Under the pieces are notes generated by a model, which did no database searches, was not told the origin of the DNA, and saw only the letters and a list, made by a program, of their open reading frames with translations. Of a DNA stretch of 64,000 bases, positions 24,314-33,467 are shown one piece after another. Numbering within the stretch: position 1 is the stretch's first letter; each line of letters opens with the position of its first letter. The position numbers and the translations under genes were made by a program. Source of the stretch: Nonlabens dokdonensis DSW-6 (GTDB lineage: Bacteria; Bacteroidota; Bacteroidia; Flavobacteriales; Flavobacteriaceae); assembly GCF_000332115.1 (NCBI RefSeq), contig NC_020156.1, forward strand, positions 868,001 through 932,000, given 5' to 3'.

Positions 24314-27300
24314 ATTCTTCTAGTGCTTGTTGCTCTTTGGCAATGCTAGTTACCTCAGTTTTTTCTATTTTTTCTCCAGTTTTCAACCAATGAATCCATA
24401 CTTTAATATTGTTTCCAAAACTTAAAAACAAGGGCAATAAAAGTAAAGTCAACAAGGTTGCGATTCCAATTCCGTAAGAAATGGAAATAGCCATAGGCTT
24501 TAGAAATTGTGCTTGACGACTTTTCTCAAGTAATAGTGGCGCAAGACCAGCGACAGTTGTCAACGAAGTTAAAAATATGGCTCTAAACCTGCTTTTACCA
24601 GCTTCAAAAAGTGCCTCGTCAAATTGTAAACCACTTTTTATCAAAGAATTAAATTTACCTATCAAAACCAATCCATCATTTACCATAATCCCTATCAATG
24701 CAATAATACCCAACATGGAAAGAATGTTTACTGGAAAACCGTGAATCCAGTGTCCCCATGCTACTGCTATAAAACTAAATGGTATTAATAATATGAGCAT
24801 GATAGGTTGTGTACCACTACGGAAAGTAAAGGCAATCACAAAATAAATGAGTAATAGTACAATAGGAAAAATAAAACCAGCGCTGCTGCTTATCTTTTCG
24901 GCTTCTCGTGCTTGTCCACTTAGATAATTAGGAGATATGGTAGGATATTTTTTCTGTAAATCTGGAATGATGTTAGTTCTTATATCCTCCAGAATGTCAG
25001 TAGCGCTTTGATTAGGATCTTTCATATCTGCACTGATCAAAATCTCGCGTCTTCCTTCTAAGTGATTGATGACCACGTCACCTCTCTTGATCGTATAGCT
25101 CGCTACATCACGCAATGGTACTTTATCTCCTGTAGGTGTAGTAATTCTAAACTCATCCAGATCTTTAATACTGCTACGGTTTTCTCTATCGTATCGCACC
25201 CAAACTCTGATCTCGTCTTGTCCTCGTTGGAAACGCTGGGCTTCTCTACCGAAGAAAGCGGCTCTTACTTGAGACATGATTTCGCGCGAATTGAGACCTA
25301 AGGCAAATGCATTATCATTAAGTTCAAGATTGATTTCTTTTATACCAGCAGGATCGTTGTCTTCAATATCTTTAAGCAAAGGATTGCGACTCAATATTTC
25401 TTTAAAATCTTCTGTCGCAGCTTTTAATTCGCTGATGTCGTTGCTTAATAGAGAAACCGCTACTGGACTACCTCCAAAGTTACCACCAGAACCAAAGGTC
25501 AACGTTTCTGCGCCAGGAATAGTGCCTACAAGCTCTCTCAAACGATTTGCTACAATAGGTGATTTTAATTCTTCTGGCCTCGTCTCTCCTGGTAGTAAAT
25601 TGATCGATAAACTCGCTGATGAAGAAGATGTTTGTGCTTTGATAATATTCTCAAAAAGCTGAACGGTATCGCCGTACTTCTCATCAGTTAAATATTCTTT
25701 AGTAAGTTCCTTATTAACGATTTTTGCTTTCTCTTCTATTGAAGAAATAATAGAATCAGTGATACTTTCTGCTGTTCCATTAGGCATGGAGAGATTAACC
25801 GATACCTGATCACTAGAAATACTAGGAAAAAGTGTCACACCTACAATTCCACCTTGTACAGAGCCTATCGTAAGTAACAACGCCGAAAGAAAAAATGAGA
25901 AAGCCAATAATTTATACTTTATAGTAAATCGCAGTGCTGGAGCATACACTGTATCTCTCATCCAGTTCATAGCTTTATCACCATAATCGTTGACAACGCG
26001 CATTTTCTGGAATAATCGAGCGATACCTTTTTTAGGCTGATCTGATCTAGGTTTTAAGGCTTTAGAATGAGCTAAGTGAGCAGGTAAAATAATAAGCGCC
26101 TCAACTAGAGAAACGGTTAAGGTTAAAATAACAATTACCGAAACCTCACTAAAGAACTCTCCTATTCTACCATCCAGAAATAGAAAGGTAGAAAAAGCAA
26201 GAATAGTCGTAATAATAGCGCTTAGGATAGGTGGTATAACTTCCATTGTACCATCAATAGCCGCTTGTACTGGACTTTTACCATCTTCATAATGTTGATA
26301 AATATTCTCTGCAATCACGATACCGTCATCCACGAGAATACCGATAACGATGATCATCCCAAACAAAGAAAGAACATTTATAGTCACATCAAATTGGCCA
26401 GCAAATATGAACATTCCCAAAAAAGCAATAGGTAAACCAAAAGCAACCCAAAAGGCTAGTCTTGTATTTAAAAATATAGAAAGAAACAATAATACTAATA
26501 GCATTCCTACTATTGCATTCTCAGTAAGTAATGCAGTACGTTGATTAAGCGTAATTGATAAATCTCGAACTACGTTTAACTCTACATTACTTGAACGCTG
26601 GTTGTACTCTTCAATATATTCTTTTACCTTATCTGCACTAACAATTAGATCTTCAGAGTTAGTACTTGTTACCGTAATATTTACAGATCGTTCTTCATTA
26701 AAATAGGAAGCATTAGGTGTTTCTGAAAAGCGATCCCTGATTTCAGCAACGTCTTTTAAATAAACGGTTGAGCCGTCTGCAAGAGTTCTTACTGGCACAA
26801 AACTTAGTTCATCACCATAATAACTTCTATTGTTAGCTCTTATTAAATACTCCTCCGTATTTGTTTTGATATTACCACCAGTGGTCAAGATGTTTGATGC
26901 AGCAACAGCATCTGCTACTTCTTGAAAGGTGAGATTATACCCTAAAAGTGTATTTTCATTTACTGCAATCTCAATTTCTTCATCTGGATAACCAGCGATA
27001 GAAATTTGTGAAATACCATCAATACCTCTTAAATCATTTTCTACATCTCGTGCTAGCTGCTTAAGCGTTTTAAGTGGCACATTTTTTCCACTTAAAGAAA
27101 AAACGATCGTAGGTCTTGCATTTTCTTGTTTGGCAACTACTAGAGGTTCCATACCAACAGGAAATGATGGTACTCGATCTACTGCATTTTTAATCTCTAG
27201 CAGCATGAAATCGATATCATAGCCTTTGATAATTTCTACGGTAATGGTTCCAGAATTCTCTCGTGATGCAGATGTCACACGATCAATACCTTCGATCCCT

Positions 27301-27518
27301 TTTAGGTTATCCTCAATCTTAAGCACCACACCTTCTTCAATTTCTTGTGGTGATGCTCCAGGATAAATCACATTTATAGTTATGATTTTAGAGTCAACTA
27401 ATGGAAAAAAGGAAGACTTTAATGATAAAACTCCTAGAACTCCAAATATCACAAATGCAGCAATAACAACATTTACAGCAACATGATGTTTTATGAAATA
27501 AGCTATTACTTTTCTCAT
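24300..27518 (-). CDS. RND efflux transporter, inner-membrane pump
   Basis: 1072 aa, the normal length for AcrB/HAE-type pumps. It has an N-terminal membrane helix and PGASPQEIEEGV. The paired transmembrane blocks include VGILVDDGIVIAEN, whose two aspartates form the proton relay, and the second-half equivalent GIMVNDGLVLIGKFN. Two large periplasmic domains are present. It pumps hydrophobic substrates across the envelope with the adaptor and TolC partner encoded on either side; the adaptor gene ends 3 bp upstream. Substrate cannot be read from the sequence. Confidence 0.94.
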   Translation of the reverse strand: MRKVIAYFIKHHVAVNVVIAAFVIFGVLGVLSLKSSFFPLVDSKIITINVIYPGASPQEIEEGVVLKIEDNLKGIEGIDRVTSASRENSGTITVEIIKGYDIDFMLLEIKNAVDRVPSFPVGMEPLVVAKQENARPTIVFSLSGKNVPLKTLKQLARDVENDLRGIDGISQISIAGYPDEEIEIAVNENTLLGYNLTFQEVADAVAASNILTTGGNIKTNTEEYLIRANNRSYYGDELSFVPVRTLADGSTVYLKDVAEIRDRFSETPNASYFNEERSVNITVTSTNSEDLIVSADKVKEYIEEYNQRSSNVELNVVRDLSITLNQRTALLTENAIVGMLLVLLFLSIFLNTRLAFWVAFGLPIAFLGMFIFAGQFDVTINVLSLFGMIIVIGILVDDGIVIAENIYQHYEDGKSPVQAAIDGTMEVIPPILSAIITTILAFSTFLFLDGRIGEFFSEVSVIVILTLTVSLVEALIILPAHLAHSKALKPRSDQPKKGIARLFQKMRVVNDYGDKAMNWMRDTVYAPALRFTIKYKLLAFSFFLSALLLTIGSVQGGIVGVTLFPSISSDQVSVNLSMPNGTAESITDSIISSIEEKAKIVNKELTKEYLTDEKYGDTVQLFENIIKAQTSSSSASLSINLLPGETRPEELKSPIVANRLRELVGTIPGAETLTFGSGGNFGGSPVAVSLLSNDISELKAATEDFKEILSRNPLLKDIEDNDPAGIKEINLELNDNAFALGLNSREIMSQVRAAFFGREAQRFQRGQDEIRVWVRYDRENRSSIKDLDEFRITTPTGDKVPLRDVASYTIKRGDVVINHLEGRREILISADMKDPNQSATDILEDIRTNIIPDLQKKYPTISPNYLSGQAREAEKISSSAGFIFPIVLLLIYFVIAFTFRSGTQPIMLILLIPFSFIAVAWGHWIHGFPVNILSMLGIIALIGIMVNDGLVLIGKFNSLIKSGLQFDEALFEAGKSRFRAIFLTSLTTVAGLAPLLLEKSRQAQFLKPMAISISYGIGIATLLTLLLLPLFLSFGNNIKVWIHWLKTGEKIEKTEVTSIAKEQQALEEYENE

Positions 27519-27521
27519 AAT

Positions 27522-28676
27522 TTATTCTGATTGAGCGTCGTTAGATTCCTTTTCTTTTTCTTCTCTTGCTTGTTTTTCGGTCTTAACAATAAGGCCTTCA
27601 TATGCGCCAGGAACTGATTTAATTATGATAACAGTTCCATCTTTAAGTCCTTTGAGAACTACCTTTTTATCAGAAAAATGAACTGGAGTAACATCAGTAA
27701 GCGCTAGCTTTCCTTCTTCAACAGTAAAAATTTGATTCCCTTCTTGAAGCAAACTGCGGTCTATAGAGATAGCTTTTTCAACCTCTTGAGCTTGTAAATT
27801 TGCCGTAAGGTACATTCCTTCTTTAAGATCAGGATGCGACACCTCAATAACGGTGGTAATGGTTTGAGTAGATTGATCTACTTTACCGTTAATACGCGTC
27901 ACTTTTCCTGTATAATTTTTAGTGCCAGAAATATTGCTCAACTCCACTTGCTTTCCTATTTCAAGCAAATCAGAAAAATCAGCACTTATGGCAACTTGTA
28001 TTTCAAAAGTACCGCTTTGGATAAACTCTCCTAATTGTTGCCCGTTACGCACTAGTGTTCCTTCGCTTACCATAGCTTCAGTTAAAATACCATTAAACGG
28101 AGCTGTAATTCTAAATTTAGTAAGTCGGTTTTCTAGGTTTTTGATATTGTAGTAAGTAGTATAAATATTTCTTCCAGTAATAAAGTACTTTTCTTTATCA
28201 TTTTTAGGTTCAGGAAGTTTTGGAATAGTTCGATCAGTGTCTAGGGAATTTAAATAATCCAACCATTGTGGATAGGATTCTGGATAATCCAGTCTTAAAT
28301 CTGGCATTAACGACGTGATTTGATTATTAAGGTTACTTCTTGAACTTCTTACTTGTGCATAAAACTCTGTATTATCGATAAGAATGATGGTCTCACCAGC
28401 GCGATAATTTTGTCCGGTTCTAAACAATTTACCTGTAGGCCTAAAAACACCAGTAACTTCTGCAAACAACTCTACTCGTTTCTTTGCTTCAAGATTACCA
28501 TTTGCAGGAATTATAATAGGAATCTTAGTATTTTGAATCGTATCAGTAGATACTATTTTAATATCCTTCTTGACTTTTGGCTTCGGAGCAGTTTTGCTGT
28601 CAATAATCATTTTTGCACCAAATGCAGCACCCAAAATTAATATAACAGCGAGAATAGATAGTATTACTTTGCGCAT
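27522..28676 (-). CDS. RND periplasmic adaptor (membrane fusion protein)
   Basis: 384 aa. It has an N-terminal signal anchor (VILSILAVILILGAAFGAKM) and then barrel-sandwich halves RVELFAEVTGVFRPTGKLFR and FRITAPFNGILTEAMVSEG. Between them is a short helical hairpin; a beta-barrel and an acidic tail (EKEKESNDAQSE) follow. It links the RND pump to the outer-membrane channel. It is the first gene of the efflux operon; no repressor gene is adjacent. Confidence 0.9.
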   Translation of the reverse strand: MRKVILSILAVILILGAAFGAKMIIDSKTAPKPKVKKDIKIVSTDTIQNTKIPIIIPANGNLEAKKRVELFAEVTGVFRPTGKLFRTGQNYRAGETIILIDNTEFYAQVRSSRSNLNNQITSLMPDLRLDYPESYPQWLDYLNSLDTDRTIPKLPEPKNDKEKYFITGRNIYTTYYNIKNLENRLTKFRITAPFNGILTEAMVSEGTLVRNGQQLGEFIQSGTFEIQVAISADFSDLLEIGKQVELSNISGTKNYTGKVTRINGKVDQSTQTITTVIEVSHPDLKEGMYLTANLQAQEVEKAISIDRSLLQEGNQIFTVEEGKLALTDVTPVHFSDKKVVLKGLKDGTVIIIKSVPGAYEGLIVKTEKQAREEKEKESNDAQSE

Positions 28677-28756
28677 TCTAGTGATAGTTATTTATTATAA
28701 ATCAACCGTCAAAACTAGTCAAGTATAAAACTTTATGTCTTAAATAATACTTAAAC

Positions 28757-30685
28757 CTAACTATCAAAATTTTCTAGCTCCTCAGAAATGTTTTCCCACT
28801 TAGTCATCCAGTCTTCTAATTCTTTCTTTTTAGACTGATAACCGTCAAAGAATCCTTCCTTTTGGGCTAGCTCGTCATAGTTTGCGGCAAGCTCTGCATC
28901 GAGTTTAGAAATCTTTTTCTCTAGTTCATTAATTTTAGATTCTGCTTTAGAGAGCCGGTTATTAAGTGATTTTTGCTTTTTTTGATCTTCGTAGGAAAGT
29001 TGCTGTTTCTGAGGATCTCGCTTTCGCGAAAGCGTATCATCCTTCTTCACTTCTACCTTCTCAATGGCTCTCATGTCCTCAGCCTTTCTTTGATCAAGAT
29101 AATAATCGATATCACCTAAATATAAATTGAGCTTATGATCGCGGAATTCATAAACCAACTCTGTAAGACCTTGTAAAAATTCCCTATCGTGAGAAACCAC
29201 TATTAAAGTACCATCAAATTTTACTAATGCAGCTTTGAGTACATTTTTAGACTGAATGTCTAAGTGGTTAGTAGGCTCATCCATAATCAAGACATTAAAT
29301 GGCTGTAATAACAGTTTACATAAAGCGAGCCTGTTGCGTTCTCCACCACTTAATACTTTTACCTTTTTCTCTGCCTCATCACCTCTAAAGAGAAATGAAC
29401 CTAGCATATCGCGCACCTTGACACGATTATTGTCGGTTGCGGCATCGAGCATGGTATCCAAAACCGTTTTCTCACCATCGAGATACTCGGCTTGATTTTG
29501 TGCAAAATACCCAAGCTGAACATTATGCCCTAAATTCACGTTTCCTTGCGCTTTTACATCTCCTACGATTATTTTGGCCAGCGTGGATTTTCCCATTCCA
29601 TTTTGACCTACAAATGCAACACGTTTACCACGCTCTAAAGAAAGACCTACATCTTCAAGAACTTTTTTATCACCATAAGATTTACTGATATTTTCAATAT
29701 CTAAAACTATTTTCCCAGGCTGGATAGATGTCGCAAAGTTGATGTTCATCGCTGCATTATCTGTTTGCTCTATCTCTACCACGTCCATGCGGTCCAGTTT
29801 TTTAACCAGCGATTGTGCCATGGTTGCTTTACTAGCTTTGGCTTTGAATTTTTGGATGAGCTTCTCCGTACGCTCAATTTCCTTTTGCTGGTTCTTAAAA
29901 GTGGCTTCTTGTTGTTCGCGCATTTCTGCTCTTAGGGCAAGGAACTTAGTGTAAGGCTTTGGGTAATCATAAATGCGGCCTAGACTTATTTCAATTGTAC
30001 GGTTAGTCACGTTATCGAGAAACATTTTATCGTGACTTACAATCACCACAGCACCTGGATAGGTTTGCAAAAAAGATTCTAACCAGAGAATAGAATCGAT
30101 ATCTAAGTGGTTAGTAGGCTCATCCAGTAATAGAATATCGTGTTTTTCAAGTAGTAATTTAGCCAGCTCAATTCTCATGCGCCATCCACCAGAAAGCTCG
30201 TCAGTTAATTTATTAAACTGCTCTGGTTTGAACGCAAGTCCTTTAAGTATTTTCTCGGTTTCTCCTTTGTATTGGTAACCACCTATTATTTCATATTCAT
30301 GGTTGAGATCTCCTATATCTTCTATGAGTTTTGAATAGGAATCTGACTCATAGTCTGTTCTAGTGGCTAACTCTTCATTTATTTGCTCGATTTGTGACTC
30401 TATGGTTCTCGCTTTCGCGAAAGCGGTATAAGCTTCCTCCAGCACCGTACGACCTTTTTCAAAATCAATATCTTGTCTCAGGAAACCTATGCTCATATCC
30501 TTTTCTATAGCAATATTACCTTGGTCGTGAGCAATATCACCAGAAATCACTTTAAGAAGCGTAGATTTTCCGGCACCATTTTTACCGATGAGACCTACGC
30601 GATTGCCCGCATTGAGCCTAAATGTAATCTCTTCAAATAACGGTTCTCCACCGAAACTAACATGTAAATCGTGAACGTTGAGCAT
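28757..30685 (-). CDS. ABC-F family ATPase
   Basis: 642 aa from ATG 30685; an upstream in-frame TTG (30706) lies in the promoter and is rejected as start. It has two ABC cassettes with Walker A GKNGAGKST and GQNGMGKST, signatures LSGGW and LSGGE, and twin DEPTNHLD Walker B motifs, with no membrane segment. A linker of about 80 residues lies between the cassettes and a coiled coil at the C-terminus. ABC-F proteins act on the ribosome (translation factors or antibiotic protection); this layout is the Uup/YheS-like type, not a clear resistance class. Two palindrome copies lie inside (29019-29034, 30410-30425). Confidence 0.92.
   Translation of the reverse strand: MLNVHDLHVSFGGEPLFEEITFRLNAGNRVGLIGKNGAGKSTLLKVISGDIAHDQGNIAIEKDMSIGFLRQDIDFEKGRTVLEEAYTAFAKARTIESQIEQINEELATRTDYESDSYSKLIEDIGDLNHEYEIIGGYQYKGETEKILKGLAFKPEQFNKLTDELSGGWRMRIELAKLLLEKHDILLLDEPTNHLDIDSILWLESFLQTYPGAVVIVSHDKMFLDNVTNRTIEISLGRIYDYPKPYTKFLALRAEMREQQEATFKNQQKEIERTEKLIQKFKAKASKATMAQSLVKKLDRMDVVEIEQTDNAAMNINFATSIQPGKIVLDIENISKSYGDKKVLEDVGLSLERGKRVAFVGQNGMGKSTLAKIIVGDVKAQGNVNLGHNVQLGYFAQNQAEYLDGEKTVLDTMLDAATDNNRVKVRDMLGSFLFRGDEAEKKVKVLSGGERNRLALCKLLLQPFNVLIMDEPTNHLDIQSKNVLKAALVKFDGTLIVVSHDREFLQGLTELVYEFRDHKLNLYLGDIDYYLDQRKAEDMRAIEKVEVKKDDTLSRKRDPQKQQLSYEDQKKQKSLNNRLSKAESKINELEKKISKLDAELAANYDELAQKEGFFDGYQSKKKELEDWMTKWENISEELENFDS
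29019..29034. repeat. Dispersed palindrome, copy 5 (in ABC-F gene)
   Basis: CGCTTTCGCGAAAGCG, read as TLSRKR in the ABC-F protein. Confidence 0.9.
30410..30425. repeat. Dispersed palindrome, copy 6 (in ABC-F gene)
   Basis: CGCTTTCGCGAAAGCG, read as TAFAKAR in the ABC-F protein, a different frame from copy 5 of the same gene. Confidence 0.9.
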
Positions 30686-30695
30686 AGTCGTTTTG

Positions 30696-30710
30696 TATCT
30701 TTGCAAAGAT
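30696..30710. promoter_or_regulatory. Divergent promoter built on the palindrome ATCTTTGCAAAGAT
   Basis: TATCTTTG (30696-30703) is a plus-strand -7 box for the DUF983 gene. The palindrome ATCTTTGCAAAGAT (30697-30710) gives CATCTTTG on the minus strand toward the ABC-F gene. Both start codons lie within 45 bp, so the two -7 regions overlap. Confidence 0.6.
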
Positions 30711-30742
30711 GTGTTTTTACAGACTATTACTAAAGTTTTATC

Positions 30743-31126
30743 ATGCTAAAAGGAACTAAATTATACAGCATTTTTACAGGAACCTGCCCTGTATGTCAAA
30801 ATGAATCCATGTATACGAGTAGTAATTTGTACAATCCTAAGAAAACTCAGGAAATGAGAGAAAGGTGCAGTCACTGTGATACTAAATACAAGATTGAACC
30901 TAGCTTTTTCTATGGTTCAATGTACGTGAGTTATGGAGTAGGTGTTGCTATTGCAATGGTTGCTTTTGCAGTTACTTATTTCTTACTCGACCTTTCTAGA
31001 TGGAATATCTTTCTTGTGATTACCTTCATTTCTATATTTAGTCTTCCTATAGTTATACGCATCAGTCGTAATATCTGGATCAATATTTTTATGGATTACG
31101 ATAAAGAAAAGGCGAAGAGGAGTTAG
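30743..31126 (+). CDS. DUF983 family membrane protein
   Basis: 127 aa. The N-terminal zinc-ribbon-like part has GTCPVCQNESMY and RCSHCDTKY (two CxxC). It is followed by two membrane helices (YGVGVAIAMVAFAVTYFLL and IFLVITFISIFSLPIVIRI) and a charged end. This is the DUF983 layout; function unknown, common in Bacteroidetes and Alphaproteobacteria. Its stop codon TAG (31124-31126) is formed by the second unit of a 7-bp tandem repeat. Confidence 0.88.
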   Translation: MLKGTKLYSIFTGTCPVCQNESMYTSSNLYNPKKTQEMRERCSHCDTKYKIEPSFFYGSMYVSYGVGVAIAMVAFAVTYFLLDLSRWNIFLVITFISIFSLPIVIRISRNIWINIFMDYDKEKAKRS

Positions 31127-31218
31127 GAGTTAGGAGTTAGGAGTTAGGAGTTAGGAGTTAGGAGTTAGGAGTTAGGAGTTAGGAGTTAGGAGTTAGGAGT
31201 TAGGAGTTAGGAGTTAGG
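31119..31218. repeat. Heptanucleotide tandem repeat (GGAGTTA) x ~14
   Basis: One hundred bases of perfect GGAGTTA repeats start within the last codons of the DUF983 gene and run into the intergenic region. On the reverse strand the unit is TAACTCC. The first unit supplies the stop codon, so copy-number change would not alter the protein. I see nothing else in 31219-31370. Confidence 0.95.
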
Positions 31219-31370
31219 AAAATTTGAAATTCTGAATATAATTAGCAAGAAAAAGCTGGTCTCATTCCAAAAATAATAAGCCATTATTTTGTCATTCCTG
31301 AACAGCGGTGAGAAATAATTTCAAATTATAAAGGCATAAAATAACTAAGACTTTTTATAATTGAATAGTT

Positions 31371-32438
31371 TTAGTTATTGTTAAACCTATTGATATTGAT
31401 TTCTTCGTTGAGCGGCTGATTATTATAAAGAGAATCAAATAGCTGCTTTGCTGCCCATGGTGCCATAAGGACTGCACGACTTCCCATACCATTAAACACC
31501 ATATAATTAGGAAAATCTTTGTGCGCACCTACAAAAGGTCTTCGATCCTTTGTTGTAGGTCGTATGCCGTGCTTATGATCTACTATTTCATAAGGCAACT
31601 TTAAAAAACGCTCTAACCGTGAAATGAGAAAAGTTTTGGCTTCATCTGTTGGCATGTCTGACAACTCATCTCTGTTATAGGTGGCACCTACCCAGAAAAG
31701 GTCGTCAATATAAGGCATCAAGAAAACAGAAGACTTAATAATGTAATCTAATTGTAATCCTGGAATTTTAACCGTCAATACCTCACCTTTATTTCCTTGA
31801 AGTGGAAGGTCACTAAAGAAAGGATTTGCTGTCATTTTAAAACCTTCAGAAAATATAATTTTAGAAGCATGATAAATTTTATACTTTACAGAATCTTTTG
31901 AATGAACTAGCTCATTGTAATCGAACTCTTCTTCTAAGAAATTATTCTGATATAAAAAATACTTTCTTGAAAGCTTCATATATCCTATAGTATCCACCCA
32001 ACCAGTTCCAGAAACTTTTCCATAATTAAAAGGAGCTTCTATCGCAGCATTGTCATAAGGAAAAATATCATGAGACATGAAAGGTTTCAATTCGGGACGT
32101 TGAGATTTTTTTTGCCATGTTTTAACCTCGCGTTCATCATGTAATCTTCTAAGAATTTCAATAGGATGTAAGAATTTGGAAGCGACCTTTTCTTCAATTA
32201 AAGGGTAAAAGCTATTCAAATAATCTAATTGCTCTCCAGCTTTCCAAACAGAGGTAAATCTTTTCAAAATAGTTGGGTTATACACTCCAGCCGCGACTGA
32301 AGAAGAACCTTTCTTTCCATCACCTACTAATAATACCGATTTCCCATTCAAATGCCATTGCCATGCAAGCGAACAACCGGCAATACCAGAACCTACTACT
32401 ATAATGTCAAAATCTGTTTTCAAATCTTTTAATGCCAA
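31371..32438 (-). CDS. FAD-dependent oxidoreductase (DadA-like)
   Basis: 355 aa from a TTG start (no ATG fits). The FAD-binding Rossmann motif is FDIIVVGSGIAGCSLAWQ near residue 10, and the C-terminal FAD contact is GMGSRAVLMAPWAA. The family includes D-amino-acid and sarcosine oxidases; the natural substrate is not evident. It sits after gldN, separated by a terminator, a neighbourhood often seen in flavobacteria. Confidence 0.85.
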   Translation of the reverse strand: MALKDLKTDFDIIVVGSGIAGCSLAWQWHLNGKSVLLVGDGKKGSSSVAAGVYNPTILKRFTSVWKAGEQLDYLNSFYPLIEEKVASKFLHPIEILRRLHDEREVKTWQKKSQRPELKPFMSHDIFPYDNAAIEAPFNYGKVSGTGWVDTIGYMKLSRKYFLYQNNFLEEEFDYNELVHSKDSVKYKIYHASKIIFSEGFKMTANPFFSDLPLQGNKGEVLTVKIPGLQLDYIIKSSVFLMPYIDDLFWVGATYNRDELSDMPTDEAKTFLISRLERFLKLPYEIVDHKHGIRPTTKDRRPFVGAHKDFPNYMVFNGMGSRAVLMAPWAAKQLFDSLYNNQPLNEEININRFNNN

Positions 32439-32464
32439 AAATAATAATCTTAAAACGAGGTGAA

Positions 32465-32493
32465 TAAAAAAAGCTTCACAATAAGTGAAGCTT
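32465..32493 (-). terminator. Terminator after gldN
   Basis: Perfect 9-bp stem AAGCTTCAC/GTGAAGCTT (32471-32493) with a 5-nt loop, followed on the minus strand by six or more T. Confidence 0.85.
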
Positions 32494-32516
32494 TTCTTTA
32501 TGTAATATAATAGGAA

Positions 32517-33446
32517 TTAATAATTCCACATATCTAATTCAAAATTCCGAACGATCTCTTTCAATCTATCTGACTCTAATAATTGCATCATTGAATTATC
32601 AGCGATATAACTATCAATTGATCTATCACCTTGTACATTATCCATTTTATAGATAAGAGCATTGAATCTCCTGGAGTTTAGAATATGATCAAAAGAAATA
32701 GGTCTAGCAGAGTTCAGAGTGTTGAAAGCTTTGTTATTATGAAGTAACTCTCTGGCATCAGGATAATAAATCCAAAACAACTCTACGCCTGTAGGATCAT
32801 CTGGAAAATTCACATCTGGTGTCACTGGACAAATACCCAACAATCTATATCTCAACTCACTTTGGCGTGTATCAAAATACCACAAACCACGAATCCTGTA
32901 TTCCTTAACATCATCTGCACCTATAGTTCTCGTCTCAATGTATTCATCAAAACCAGGAATGTTATAAGTTGTATCGATATCTAAAGGCTTTACACCTTCT
33001 TCTGGAATTACACCATTGTCATTTAATATATCGATCCCGGCATTAGTAATCTTCTGACTTTTTAAGGTATTCTCTATATCTTTAAACTCACGTGCTTCAT
33101 TAAAATAAGAATCACCATAAAGCGTGATCTCTTCAGACATAGCAGCTGCAGTCAATACATGATATAAAGATCTACGTTCTTTACCCACATAATTCGTATC
33201 TACTGGGTAGTATAGTGGAAAATTAACTCGCTCGTCTAGATCGATAGTTTCCCATACCGTACGTTGCCATAAAATGTCACGATCTCCAACAAAACCGTAC
33301 GGCAGTGGTTTATCGTTATCATTTTCCTGCTGAGCCGAAGTTTTAGTACCAAACTCAGCTGGACTTTTTGCATTAAGGATATTGTTTTGAGCAAAAGCAC
33401 TTCCTGAAAGAGCTATTGCTGCTAATACAACTATGATCTTATTCAT
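32517..33446 (-). CDS. gldN: Gliding motility / type IX secretion protein GldN
   Basis: 309 aa with a signal peptide ending GSAFAQ. Conserved blocks are DRDILWQRTVWETIDLDERVN, FPLYYP, RSLYHVLTAA, and the end region FWIYYPDAREL and RPISFDHILNSRRF. GldN is the periplasmic protein that forms rings with GldK in the type IX secretion system. It is the last gene of the gldKLMN operon, 21 bp after gldM, with a strong terminator downstream. Confidence 0.95.
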   Translation of the reverse strand: MNKIIVVLAAIALSGSAFAQNNILNAKSPAEFGTKTSAQQENDNDKPLPYGFVGDRDILWQRTVWETIDLDERVNFPLYYPVDTNYVGKERRSLYHVLTAAAMSEEITLYGDSYFNEAREFKDIENTLKSQKITNAGIDILNDNGVIPEEGVKPLDIDTTYNIPGFDEYIETRTIGADDVKEYRIRGLWYFDTRQSELRYRLLGICPVTPDVNFPDDPTGVELFWIYYPDARELLHNNKAFNTLNSARPISFDHILNSRRFNALIYKMDNVQGDRSIDSYIADNSMMQLLESDRLKEIVRNFELDMWNY

Positions 33447-33467
33447 AATTTGAATTTATAATATTAA

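Noticed and set aside
25062..25662. Plus-strand ORFs opposite the RND pump gene
   Set aside because: They are antisense shadows of a long, fully recognisable pump gene and show no family features.
31119..31218. CRISPR array
   Set aside because: The 7-bp units are contiguous with no spacers, and no cas genes are present in the window.
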